DNA of 64,000 nt from the NCBI GenBank assembly GCA_008828725.1, contig MEHQ01000917.1, forward strand, positions 196,067-260,066. The letters are read 5' to 3'. The notes beneath the pieces were generated by a model. That model saw only the letters and a list, made by a program, of their open reading frames with translations, ran no database searches and was not told the origin of the DNA. Both the position numbers and the translations under genes were made by a program. This DNA is from Saccharina japonica (Eukaryota > Sar > Phaeophyceae > Laminariales > Laminariaceae). Below, piece by piece: positions 29,301 to 40,383 of the stretch. The stretch's first letter is position 1; each line of letters begins with the position of its first letter.

Positions 29301-32300
29301 CGGAGGGCGGGTCAGTGGGGCCACACGTGGATAACTACGACGTCTTCCTCCTCCAGGTGACGGCGACCCTCGATTCGATTTGGTTTGGTGTTTGCCTGAA
29401 CGGGGGAGGGGGGGGGGGGGGGGTGTACTCATGTCGTGCACGGCCGTAGTCGTATGACCATAGACCCTCGCATCCCTACAATGCCGGGACGGAGCACGTT
29501 GGGTTTTCACCGATCAGGCAGGGGGGGGTGTTTGCTTCCGCAGGGAGGGTGTCTTTGGTCTTTAGCGCCTATATGGAATCCCGAGATAGCGACCATAACA
29601 GTGATACCTTCGGGTGCTATCAGCCGTCTACGAGCAGCGTCCTCGCTCCGCAGTAATACGGGTAGAGTAATATTTTGCCCTTGCCGTACGACTTCTAGCA
29701 TTTCAACTCGGACACCAACCATTGTGTGTATCACCCCCCAACCAAGTAGTGGCGGTTTCTGTAGCCGTCACTTCTAATCGCGATTTGTTTGCCCTGTCAG
29801 GTCTAATAGTTCCAAGAGAGTTAAGGAGAGGGAGCGTCTTTTGGTGTATCGAAATATCAAACTTCGATAATATCGTAACGAACGCGTTTTGACCCTCCCT
29901 TGTATCAAACGCCTTATTATCATGTGAAGAAACTTAGCCTGGAACACGTACCGGTAGTTTCCCATGCCAGGTTTTGCCGTTGATATGGTGGCGCGGTTTT
30001 CATGGTGTTCTTGGGGAGAGGATAGTCAAGGATGAGGATTGGTTGGTGTGGGGTCTGGAAGCAGAAAAGGCTTCGGTGTCACATATTTTTTTTTCGTCTC
30101 GAATCATGGAGGGGGGTGGTGTTTGGTCTCGAAGCAGGTCATTTGACCTCAAGGAGTAGGGAATTTGGTGTGAAGAAGGGTATTTGGTCTATTACGGGGG
30201 GCCATAGTAAGGGCCCGTTTTAACGAAGAAGAAAAAAATTCAATTTGGAAAAAAAAAAAGATTCAACTCCGCTTTTCATTGGTCAACACACGCACCAGCA
30301 CCAAAGATTAGGATCTTGGGGCATAATATTTGGTGCTGGTGCGTCTGTTGACCAATAAAAAGCGAATTTGAATTTTATTTTTTCCAAATTGAATTTATTT
30401 TATACTCGTTAATTCGGGCCCTAAACAGGACCAAATGCTATTACTAAAAATATGATAACATATAGGTTTTAGTGGGTACTGTAGGTCCTATTTACTACAT
30501 TAGCCCACCCCGTAATAGTTTCAATTTTAAGAGAGAAAGTCTTTCGGTCTCGGGTGAGGATTATTGGTGTACGGTAATAAAGGTGCTTGGTTTTCAAGGA
30601 GCAGGGCATTTGATCTCAAAGGAAAACGGTATTTGGTTGCGAAGAAGGAAAGAGGGTATTTTGTCCATAGCATAACGAGCGTCTTGGGCGGAATTTCGCC
30701 GACTAAGGCTGCTGCTAGTGCTGCTGCTGCTAGTGCTACTTGAGGGAGCAAGCTTGCAGTGCAGGGGCACTACTAATAGAAGAAGTGTACGTGTGATAAG
30801 AGCTCTAGCAAAGCCACGAAAGCCTAGAGTAAGCTCGGTTGTGGTTCAAAACTCATTGACATATTTTACGCATTGCTGGGTGTGTGCCTGCGCACTGACC
30901 GCTCCCCCCACAAGCGAGCATGAATAAGTAAGTCACCTCTTGACACACCGTATAAACTAGGACGAATTGACGCATCGCATACATGAAGCCGTGCTCTCAA
31001 GCAGTACCCTTCTGCAGGGCCTAAGAGTGCATCGAGCCTACGCATCCACGTGTTACACCCTCCGCCCCATGCTCGGTGTTAGACACCGCAGACGTTTTCT
31101 CGATATGGGGATGCCCCTGTGGTACGTGTGCGACAGGGGGAGCAAACATACAAGGACCGTTTAGATTATTTATTAATAAAAAAGTGGCTTATATTTCGGG
31201 ACACAGTAGTAAAAGTAAAGAGTACGTACGAATATACCGGGCATTTTGGTATATGTTGGGATGATGGTGATTTCAGTTTTACCTCTCCCTCGTCTCGAAA
31301 GGGATGCGTGATCTCAAGGTCAATATGACTAAGACAAGCAAAAAATAAGTACGCCCCCCCCCCCCCCCCCGAGGGTCTGTCATACGGGACTACGGTCCGT
31401 GCACGACAGTGAGTACCCCCCCCCCTGCCTACCTATGTTGGGGAGCCTGTGCTGCCGCTAGCTCCTCCAATGCGCACGCTAACCTGAAACTACGTTCACT
31501 ACTCCTACGCGACACTAGCCACGGAAACTCATAAATGTTGTCCTGTCGACCCTGGCAGCAGGTGGCGAGAGTGCCGGTTGTTTCACTCGTCGTTTGGTTC
31601 TTGTCACGCGTACTATTAATAGGAGAGTCATCGGCCTATACCCTTCGCGAGAAAAGCAGTGTTCCAGTTAGCGCCAGGCGTCCGTTCCGGTCATGGCAGA
31701 CGGAAAACGGGTGGCTTATGTCAATTTCATTAATCCCGCGGTGCGCGCGTTTTTGTGCGTTTTCTGGTGTCATTCTGCTATTCTAAACCGAAGTTGCAGC
31801 CGTCTGGTTTCGTTTCCAGCCGCGGTTCCTCCACGCCTGATCGGCACCGACTTGTAGGGAAGGCACGTACTGTGGTTGTTATTACAGCAGCGGTCCCTCT
31901 ATGGTACCGGTTGAATAGTGCCGGCTGTCCGCTATAGTGCCTGTCAAATCGCTTCGCACGTGTGGGATTAACCAGTGTGGCAGTGTGTGTAGTAGTGCCG
32001 GTTGCCTCTAATAGTGCCGGTATTGCTGGCTGGCGCATACCAGGAACTATAGAGTTACCATTACTGTAGTAAGAAACGGGTATATTATTGATGTGTTTTT
32101 GTCCGCATCTCCCTTGTTTGATGCCGGTTGTTTGCCGCACCTAGGGTGCCGGAAAACGCCGCTGGTCGATCGAGGGAAACCCTACATCGGGCGAGGAAGA
32201 GGACGCCCGATCGATAGAAGGCATCGATCTCAGGGTTTTGTCTGACTTCAAAGAGGCTCAGGTGCGTCGATCAACAACAAAACGATTTTAGGGTGTCGTA

Positions 32301-35300
32301 TCGTTGAGCGTGCGTGTCGTTTAGGGTGTCCTATCGCTTGGAGGGGGGGCAGCGCTATTGGCAAGTGTAGAACTGCAGCACTAATTGCAGTCCTCACGAT
32401 TACGATTAAGGTTCGCGGGCTCTCGGCCTCCGGTGGCTCCTGCGGAGGGCTGCTTATATTTCTGCACCACTAAGTAGGAGCGGGGTGCCAAAATGGGATT
32501 AGGTCCGGGTGCAATCAGGTGGGGATGGTGTGAGTGTTCCGATCGAAACAATGGAGGTGTGGTCTATTGGGCATGGTCCGACAACTCGTATCTCTCTAAA
32601 AACACTAAAACACTCAGAATAGCGTGTGGGTTGCCATTAGTAGTGCAGTGCTAGAATTGCAACTAGGCACGCCCCCGAGGGCGTGGTATCGCTTAGTGTG
32701 TTGTATAGGCCATCGTTTAGGTTATCGTCAGTGGTATCGTTTAAGCTGTCGTTTACGGTATCGTTTACGGTATCGTTTTAGGGTATCGGTATCGTCTAGG
32801 ACATCGCCTGGGTTATCGCCTAGAGTGCCGTATCGTTAAGGGTATCGGTTGTAGGGTATCGTGTCGGGTGTCGTCTGGGATGTCGTTTAAGGTATATAGG
32901 CCATCGTGTCGTAGGGTATGTATCGTTGAGGGCATCGTTTAGGGTATCGTTTAATGTATCGGTTATTGCTACGCCAATGGTATCGGTCAAATTGCCGTTG
33001 AGGGAACCGTTTATCGTAGAATACTGCTCAACGTTGCAACCCCCTTGACGCAAGGATAATACACCGCGACAGAGTGTTTGTACTTAACGGTACGCTTTCC
33101 CATGACCGAAAAGCAGCCGAGTTGCCCACACGCACGACGCGATTACTCGTGCCACCTCGCCTATTTCCCAGCGCCCCGCAGCAATTGGTCGGTGTTTTGT
33201 GGCGGTTCCCGACCCGCGTCCTCTTCTGAGTGCACCGTTTGATCGTTTCGGGGCCCTGTCACCGACTGTCGGTGGCAGTGCTTACATATACACGCCGATT
33301 TTCTGACATACGTCGTTGTCGATCTGCCGTTGCTGCTGCTGTTGCTGCCTTTGCTGTTTCTGCTGCTGTTGCTGTTGTCTCTGCTGCTGTTGTTGCTACT
33401 GTTTATGCTGTTTATGGTGTTGCTGCTGTTGCCGCCCCTGGTGTTGCTGTTGTTGCTGCTCCTGCTGCTCCTGCTGCTGCTGCTGTTGGCGCCCCTTTGC
33501 GCCCCCTCGCTTGATTCACCGCATGCGACAAACAGGCTTGGGTGCTAGAGGCCGGGGACGCTTTGTACCTTCCCCCGAGGATCGCCCACCACGGCGTCAG
33601 CCTCGACGAGGTGCGGGTTTCCACATTTTTTTGGTGCTTTTTCTTTCTCGGGACTGCAGTGTGTCGTGCATACTCGTGGTATCTGATTGGTCAATAGGCA
33701 TGCGGCTGGTGCGCTGATTGGCCAAACGCAGCTTGAAATGTGCTTGCTTTTCATTTCTGGGTCTATAGCTTGCTTGGGTGTTAAGAGCAGTTGGCTGTGG
33801 TTCTACCTGCTTACGAGCGTCGCCTTGGGAAGCATTTGTTTTGTTTAGGTCAAAGGGGGTAAGCGCGTGTCCGACAAAGGATCCCATGCTTAGGCAGCAC
33901 TGTACGTATCGATGCGTGGGGGAACCGTCGTCTTCGTCTGCGACGGATTGAATGTGTTGATTGTTGCCGTGTTCGTGTGTTGGTGTATTGGTTGTGTTCA
34001 TGTGCCGAGAAGGATGGTGTGTTGCGTGTGTTTTGTTGCATGTGCTCGTGTGCTTGGTGTGCTGATATGTTCGTGTGTTCGGTCCCGTGTTCCGCGTGTT
34101 CGTGTGTTACATTCGTTGATGTTGTTATCAATAGTGCGTTGGTGTGTCGGTGTGTTGATCTGTCGAATGTGTTGCAGTTGTTGCACATGTTTGGTGGACT
34201 GTTGTGTCGATGTGCTGAGTCTGGGTGTGTTAGTATGTAATACGTTGATGTGTTGATATTTTGATTGGTTAAATATGTTGATATTGTTGTTTGCATGTTA
34301 AAGCCTTAGTGTGTTGATACACTATTGTGTTAACCTGACCCCCCCCCCCCTCCACCCCTGACACTGCCAGGAGTGCATGACGTACTCCGTGGGGTTCCGA
34401 GCACCGTCAACCGAAGACCTTGTCCGATATTTCGGCGATCATGTGGCTTCGACGGTTACAAAATCGGACGCCTTTTACCAGGATCCCGACCTGAAGAGGC
34501 AGGAGAGTCCAGGTGAGAATTTTTTGCTGCCGCGCCTCCCCCCCCCGCTGCCTGGTCGGCGAACACCCGACATGCTCCGTCCCGGCATTGTAGGGGTGCG
34601 AGGGTCTATGGTCATCATACGACTACGGCCATGCATGAATATGAAGTACAACCCCCCCGCGCACATGATGCCACCCTTCTTCTGCCCAGTTGCTTACTCG
34701 CGGGTGTTTATCCTTCCTCTTCCAGTTAGTTACTTATTTGAAACCCGGGCATGGTGATTAAAAGCAATGAGGAATGCGGTCTTATCGTGCATCTGTAAAT
34801 TTAAATGTATGCGGTGAGCACGCAATGCATACGATAGTTAGTTCACAGTGCGCGCGTGTCCGATAGTTAGTGCACGGTGCGCACGTGTCGTGAAACTCCT
34901 TGCATTGTTGTGCTGTAGTCCGACGTTACATCACCATCCCTCAAAGTGGCATCCCGTGTTGCTTTTCTATGGCCAATTCTATAATCGCCGTTTCGATTAG
35001 TTGCTTTCGCCGGAATCCTGAAAGGATGGACCCTTCCTCTGCCCAGTAATATAGGATCTACAGTACTAGATGGGTGTACTACTGCTGTACATGGTGATCT
35101 GTCCATTGGAGGGTTGCTTAGCACTACAGGTATCAGAGAAAATGGTTGATACACACTGTGTACGAGACGACTATATCTAACCCTAACCCTAAACCATAAG
35201 CCAATCAGACCAACACTAACCTGGCCCTATTCCGATCAGACCAACCCTAGCCTTGACCCTAAGCCAATCAGACCAACCCTAAAACTAAACCATAGGCCAA

Positions 35301-35410
35301 TCAGACCAACTCTAACCCTGGCCCTAAGCCAATCAGATCAAACCAATTATCGCTCTACTGGTCTATTGTTCAAACTGTTGCTGCTTGTTGACCCCCTGTT
35401 CTTGTCCTTA

Positions 35411-35442
<32 letters not shown>

Positions 35443-37810
35443 CTTGTCCTCGGTTTTGGTTTTTATTTCCAATAGGTTTGATATCGAAAGGGGCCGTTTC
35501 CAAGGCGAAGGCGCTGATACACGACGCCATGCAGTCGGCGCTGGAGGACGACGATGCGTTCGACAGATGGTTCGGCGCCCACGTCACACGGTGAGGCTGG
35601 CAATACATGAGGCTGGCAATAAATAAGCAGGATAATATCAATCATGATATCATAGGAATTACAATCATGGGTAAGAATAATAATAACAATACTATGTTTA
35701 AAGTAAGAAAAAGAATAATATAATTTGAGATTAAAAGTATACCGAAATACCTATATGGTACCTGATATATCATAAACATGTACCTGCTTCGGGGTAGTCC
35801 TCTGTCTTGGAGAAAGCTGCATCATCCCGGACGCATACTGTAATCAAGTGATAAGGTAACAACACGCTCGGACGAGTTTCGGACCTGATTTTTTTTCTAG
35901 CTATCGGGGAGAGTCAGATGCGGAGCGATGCGTCTTGGGGCATGGAGACATATAGCCCCCTTGGTGAGAAACATCGTGGCCAAAGCGGTGCTACCTGTGC
36001 CGCAATCATAGCACGCGCCCAAAAGTCACACCAAGTATAAAATATTTCTGCTCCGCCCCACCCCTTCCCCGCCCATTAGGAATTAGGAGTAGGTACCCCG
36101 CTCCGTCTCGAAAGGGATGCGTAATCAATGGTCAAATAACTAAGGCAACTAGCCAATGAGAATGCCCCGCTCCGTTTCGAAAGGAGTGCTTGATCAATGG
36201 TCAAATAACTAAGGCACGTCGCCAATGAGAATGCCCCGCTCCGTTTCGAAAGGGATGCGTGGTCAATGGTGAAATGGCTAGGGCAAGCAGCAAATGAGTA
36301 CGCCCGCCCCAACCCCCCCTTTGTAGGGATGCGAGGGTCTATGGTCATACTACGACTACGGCCGTGCATTATATAAGTAGACCCCCCCCGCGCCCCCGCC
36401 CCCGCCCGCCCACCCAGGTCACGGAGAAATCACGAGGGCTACCCCATGCCCATGGATGACGAGGACGGCTTGTCTTTCGGGTACCAGCTGCCCGAAGATG
36501 TAACGTCCGCTTTGCGAAGGGCGTTCCACAAGGGGGAAGAGGCGGGACCTGCAGCGGGGAACTTGGACGGGTTAGGGCCTTTCGTGTATCACGCCGAGGG
36601 GTTGACCTTCGCCTACGTTAAGCATGAGGGGAGCGAAAAAGGTGACTAACTGCCGACAAGGCGCTTTGGCATATTTTGTTTTCCGTGTTTTGTTTTTTGG
36701 GGTACCTGCTCTTAAGACGCATAATCAACGATACTGCTGTCAGAAAGGCTCAAGGGACGTTGACAGGTGCCGTGTGAACCGATGTGGTCCCTCGTGATGC
36801 ATGCTACGCTAGGGGCATAACGTTAAGTTTCAGAGGGTCTTCACTTGAGGAGTTCTATGCTATTATTAGTATTAGTACTAATAGTAAGTCACCCAGAACC
36901 CGATTTTCAGAAAAATGTACGCTTGTATAGCACGACAACAACCCCGTGACCGAGGTATCTGAGGAATACACATTGTTAAACACGATTCATATTTTGGCAG
37001 CTCAGCCTCAGTTAAGCTGAGGACCCCAGTCAGTCAAAATTATCAACATTTGCCTCAGGAGGCAAAAAAAAGTGCTACATACCTCTATCGTAGCACGCCT
37101 CTCGCGTGCGTTACAAAACCCCCGGCTCGAATGGCCACCCAGTCCTAACCAGCCCACTCGCTGCCGGGGCGCACGTTTGCATGGTCCAGGCCGGACTATT
37201 CTAGCACGCGACAGCACTCGAGAAATTGGGGAGTTACTGTAATATGTTTTGGATCGGATTTTGATGCGAAACGTTAGAAAACCATTTATTTAGTACTGAA
37301 GTTTGTGCAGGACACACACACTCTGAAAAAAAATGTCGAATTTTGGTCCGAGTTTGTCCATTTGTTGTTTTGACCAAATTTGTCATTTTGTTTTTGTACA
37401 TACCAAATTGGTCGATTTTCATCTGCGTATGCGAAGCTGCTGAAACCACCAATATGCATACATCGTATGCGTCGGAGGCGGAAACGTAGTTATCCACACT
37501 ACGAACTCAAGTTATGATTCATTAGTTTTTTGCACCCATGCCCTGTTTCTATTTTGTTTTACTCCCCCCTCCCTGCGCTTCGTATTCGACGCCCGTATTT
37601 GGCGTCGTCACAGGTGTCACGCTTTTCGTCGACGGCAACCCCTACCCCCTGCCCGAAAAGCTTTCGTTCGCCGCTAGTTTGGTCTGCGACTCGCCGCGCT
37701 TGTCACCCCGTGACCTCGGGCCGCCGTTAGAAGGGGAGCACGGTGCCGGCGTCGAGACCCTGCTGCACTCGTTACTTAAAGAAGGTTACCTCTATCCCGC
37801 AGACGACTAG
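26016..37810 (+). CDS. Ribosomal oxygenase, RoxA/YcfD (JmjC cupin) family, probably plastid-targeted
   Basis: Ten exons: 26016-26314, 27115-27256, 28461-28529, 29228-29356, 32145-32261, 33536-33610, 34371-34512, 35476-35590, 36418-36641, 37614-37810. All junctions are GT-AG and phase-consistent, giving 502 codons plus TAG (E. coli YcfD has about 370; the extra length is the presequence and loops). The family is Fe(II)/2-oxoglutarate dioxygenases; bacterial YcfD hydroxylates an arginine of ribosomal protein uL16. Seen here: FWQKKPLLIRQ (exon 1), DELAGLA and WEVEHGPF (exon 2), WTLLVNEV (exon 3), WRVDDVMVSYAPEGGSVGPH with the H-x-D metal pair (exon 4), GAGKRRWSIE (exon 5), GDALYLPPRIAHHG with the third metal ligand (exon 6), ECMTYSVGFRAPS (exon 7), then the C-terminal winged-helix region. 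The metal triad is intact. Introns hold many repeats. Confidence 0.93.
26925..27075 (+). mobile_element. Poly-C-tailed element in oxygenase intron 1
   Basis: It is the plus-strand form: 'catgcgactcgcccaacacc', 'gcctgcctggtcgg', 'cccagcattgta', then a C-rich end at 27068. It ends about 40 bp before exon 2. Confidence 0.65.
27415..27690. repeat. (CAGCAGTAGCACAA)-type repeat
   Basis: Imperfect CAG/TAG/CAA triplet array in oxygenase intron 2. It gives cysteine/leucine-rich open frames on the minus strand, taken as non-coding. Confidence 0.85.
27905..28195 (-). mobile_element. Poly-C-tailed element pair in oxygenase intron 2
   Basis: A short-subtype piece (27905-27965, with G18) is followed by a long-subtype copy ending 'gtatggatgacagcttt'. 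Confidence 0.75.
28852..28975. mobile_element. MITE family B-like variant
   Basis: 'tagtagtcagaaccaaa' and 'ggttttgattactac' are opposed ends; its interior 'gggagatgcgttcatttt' matches 14983-15085 inverted. Confidence 0.5.
29402..29525 (-). mobile_element. Poly-C-tailed element fragment between two G runs
   Basis: G16 plus 'gtactcatgtcgtgcacggc' and the family core up to 'cgatcaggcag', then a second G run. It sits 46 bp after exon 4 of the oxygenase. Confidence 0.7.
30195..30512. mobile_element. Composite: MITE A nested in MITE B (copy 1)
   Basis: The outer element starts CGGGGGGCCATAGTAA; the inner element (30211-30421) begins GGGCCC right after that TAA and ends GGGCCC + TAA. The outer element then resumes with 'acaggaccaaat' and ends 'tttactac...ccccg'. 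The same nested junction occurs at 46974-47307. Confidence 0.85.
31290..31430 (+). mobile_element. Two poly-C-tailed element fragments in tandem
   Basis: The first ends 'aataagtacg' + C18, the second 'gtgagta' + C10. Confidence 0.7.
31875..32060. mobile_element. Inverted relative of the element at 9236-9425
   Basis: Shares 'atagtgccgg' blocks and the 'ttaaccagtgtgg' core in reverse orientation. Confidence 0.55.
32690..33000. repeat. 12-18 bp repeat (GGTATCGTTTAG-type)
   Basis: About 20 degenerate units in oxygenase intron 5. Confidence 0.85.
33318..33490. repeat. CTG/TTG triplet array
   Basis: Imperfect (CTG)n array ending about 45 bp before exon 6 of the oxygenase, so it occupies the branch-point side of intron 5. 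Leucine- or cysteine-rich open frames are by-products. Confidence 0.9.
33940..34335. repeat. TGTGTTG/TGTTCG low-complexity tract
   Basis: Degenerate 'gtgttgatgtgttg' and 'gtgttcgtgtgtt' repeats in intron 6, ending with C10 before exon 7. Confidence 0.8.
34525..34660 (+). mobile_element. Poly-C-tailed element in intron 7
   Basis: 'ctggtcggcgaacacccgac', the core 'ggcattgtaggggtgcgagg', then 'gaagtacaa' + C7. Confidence 0.7.
35160..35345. repeat. Degenerate telomere-like (CCCTAA) block
   Basis: 'ctaaccctaaccctaaacc' followed by diverged units with 'gccaatcagacc' inserted. Short stretches of the same kind lie at 3495-3515 and (reverse strand) 58590-58690. Confidence 0.65.
35591..36069. other. 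Oxygenase intron 8, unique A/T-rich sequence
   Basis: No gene or clear repeat apart from a family D fragment near 35830. Confidence 0.4.
36070..36410 (+). mobile_element. Poly-C-tailed elements: three short-subtype units plus one core fragment
   Basis: Three ~75 bp units ('ccgtttcgaaagg', 'tcaatggtcaaata', 'actaaggca') end in 'aatgagtacg' + C. A core fragment (36325-36395) then runs into a C-rich tract up to the exon 9 acceptor at 36418. Confidence 0.75.
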
Positions 37811-39260
37811 ACGACTGGTTGGCTGTTAGAGGGCGCCTTGAATGGGGATTTAGCCTGCGAGCGATCAGTGAGCTGTGTTACGCGGAGAGGGCGCCTTTTA
37901 ATGGAGCTTAACCCTTCGGACGACTGAGTAGCTGTTGAACGGAGAGGGCGCCTTAAATGGAGGGTGCCTTTATCCCCGCACACGACTGGTTAGCTGTCAG
38001 AGGGCTCCTTAAATGGAGATTTTTCCTGCGGGCGACCAATGAGCTGTGTTACGCGGAAAGCACGCCTTCAATGGAGCTTAACTTTGTGAGCGACTAATTA
38101 GCTGTTAAACGGAGAGGGCGCCTTAAATGGAGGGTACGTTTATCCCGCACTCACTGATGAGCTGTTGAAAAGAGAGGGTGCCTTGAATAGGACTTTGTTC
38201 CGTAGACGACCGATGAGCTGTTTGTTACGCGGAGGGTGCCCGAAATGGAGGGTGCGTTCATCCCGCAGACTACTGATGAGTTGTTGAACGGAGAGGGCGC
38301 CGGAGACGACTGATGAACTGTTGAACGGAGAGGGTGTCTCAAATGGACCTCTATTGCGCCGCCGAGGGATGAGCTGTTTAATAGAGGATGCCTTAAATAG
38401 AGGGGATCTTTGTTCCGCAGACGACTGATGGGCTTATAAACGGCGGGTGCCTTAAATGGCGGGTACCTTTTTCTCGTAGACGACTGATGAGTTGCTCAAT
38501 GCGCCGAGTGGAAGGCAGATTTGTATTTTCTTATTCCCGCCGGCCGTTGTGCTGCTGAATTAAACGTTTCGATTGCGGGGGATAAGTTTTCAGCAGGCAG
38601 ATGAGCTGCCGAAGTACGGGTACATTCGTCCTGCACGACGACTGACGAGCTGTAAAACGGCGAGTGCCTTAATTGAGGTTTTACCACGTGAACGACCGAT
38701 GAGCTTGTTAACGGAGGGCGCTTAAATGGAGCTTTATTTTCCCAAAGATGGCTGATGCGCTGTTAAACAAAGGGTTCCTTGAATGGAGGGCACTGTATCT
38801 CGCAGACTACTGATGATGAGCTATTAAACGGAGAGGGTGCATTAAATGGAGATTTATTCCGCAGGCGACCAATGATCTGTCAAACGGAGTGTGCCTTAAA
38901 TGGAGGACACATTTATCCCGCAGACGAATGAGCTGTTATAGTGGCTTAAATGAACGGTACTGTTGCGTAATTTGATCTCTCGGGCGATCGATGAGTTGCT
39001 AAAACAAGTGTGCCTTGGATGGAGGGCACTTTTTTTCTCCAGGCGGGTGAACTGCTAAACGAAGGGAAAACATTGTTCGTTTGACCGATTAATTTCTACA
39101 GTAAATGTCTGCGCTGCTCAGGCAACAGTCACTTCGGTGTATATATCCCGCAGATAGCTGGCCATGCTACAATATCAGTATAGAGACCACGCAGGCCGAG
39201 TGAGCTGCTGAAATATGTGTCAATTTACCCCGTTTGTTCCGCAGACAACTGAGATGCTCA
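37775..39260 (+). repeat. ~60 bp satellite seeded by the oxygenase 3' end
   Basis: About 20-24 degenerate units with the core 'ttatcccgcagacgactgat', 'gagctgttaaacggagagg' and 'gcgccttaaatggagg'. The first unit overlaps the last 11 codons of the oxygenase: 'ctctatcccgcagacgacta' at the stop codon aligns to the satellite core. Confidence 0.88.
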
Positions 39261-39519
39261 CATGTTACATTTTGCTGGAGGTGGTTTTAGATAGCAGGGG
39301 TATGCACCACTATGTCTCGAAGTGTATACAGCACCTTTTTTGTTTTAAGGTTTAATAATCCAAACAGTCTTTATACTCAGGACATTAGAGGGGAAACACA
39401 ATAAGCATGCACGGTTTTTTGTATTAATTTAAACCATGCGGAGGTAACATCGCGTCGATACACCCACCCCACAGCCGTGACCCGTACATGTAAACAAACA
39501 CTTCCTTCCTGCAACTGCG

Positions 39520-40200
39520 GTGTCCAAACAATGCTAACCTTACCCCAACGTAACCGTCAGAAGATACCTACAGATCGACAAAAAATATTGTACCCTCGCC
39601 CCTGGTACTGGAGCCACCCTGGTCTCCCATAAACCCAGACCCCTATATACTAAACGCCTCCTCCTCCATCACCGGTGCGCTCCAAACAGGCATTTTTTAC
39701 TCCCTAATATCCTTCCGTATCCGTCGAATATACCTAAACCCCGACAAAAATAATCCCCCCACCCTGGTACTGCAGCCACCTTAGTCTCCCATAAACTCAG
39801 CCCCAAGTATATCTCCCGCCCCTCCGTCATTACCCGTGCGCTCCAAACCCAAACAATAAGTGTATTTTACCCTGACTTCCCCTACGTATCCATGGGATAT
39901 ACCTAGGGTTCTACTAAAAACATTACCCTCACCACTGGTACTGGAGCCATTCTGGTCTCCAATAAACCCAGCCCCCTGGAGTCCCTGGAGTATCTCCTCC
40001 TCCTCCTCCTCCTCCATCACACGTGCGCTTCAGACAGGCACTCTTTACACCTTGCTATATACGTCGGATATACCTAAAGTCCGCCAAAAATAACAATTCC
40101 CCCCGCCCCTGTTACTGAAGCTACCCTGGTTTCCTATAAACCCAGCCACGTTTATGCCTCCTACCTCCTCTTCCTCCATCACCCGTGCGCCCCCAACAGG
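39520..40200. repeat. ~180 bp tandem repeat, about four units
   Basis: Each unit contains 'ccctggtactggagccaccc', 'tctcccataaaccca', 'ctcctcctccatcac' and 'cgtgcgctccaaac'. No gene is seen in it. Confidence 0.85.
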
Positions 40201-40383
40201 TACTTTTCCACTTTTCATCCTTGGCTATCGTTTTTTTTCTTGGTAGAATATACGTCAGTTTGAAGCGGAGCTTGCCTCCTATAATTACTCGGTACTCAAA
40301 ACAAAAAACGACAGCCTTGAAGCCGTGCAAGGGAAACAGTTGTATCTTCCACATCAAATACAGCGCAACGCAACCAATCTCAC

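Noticed and set aside
31535..31786. Small secreted-type protein (hydrophobic start, open frame of 83 codons)
   Set aside because: It lies within oxygenase intron 4, no splice or family support; probably chance.
33316..33717. Cys- or Leu-rich proteins over the CTG array
   Set aside because: They are translations of a triplet repeat directly upstream of a real exon.
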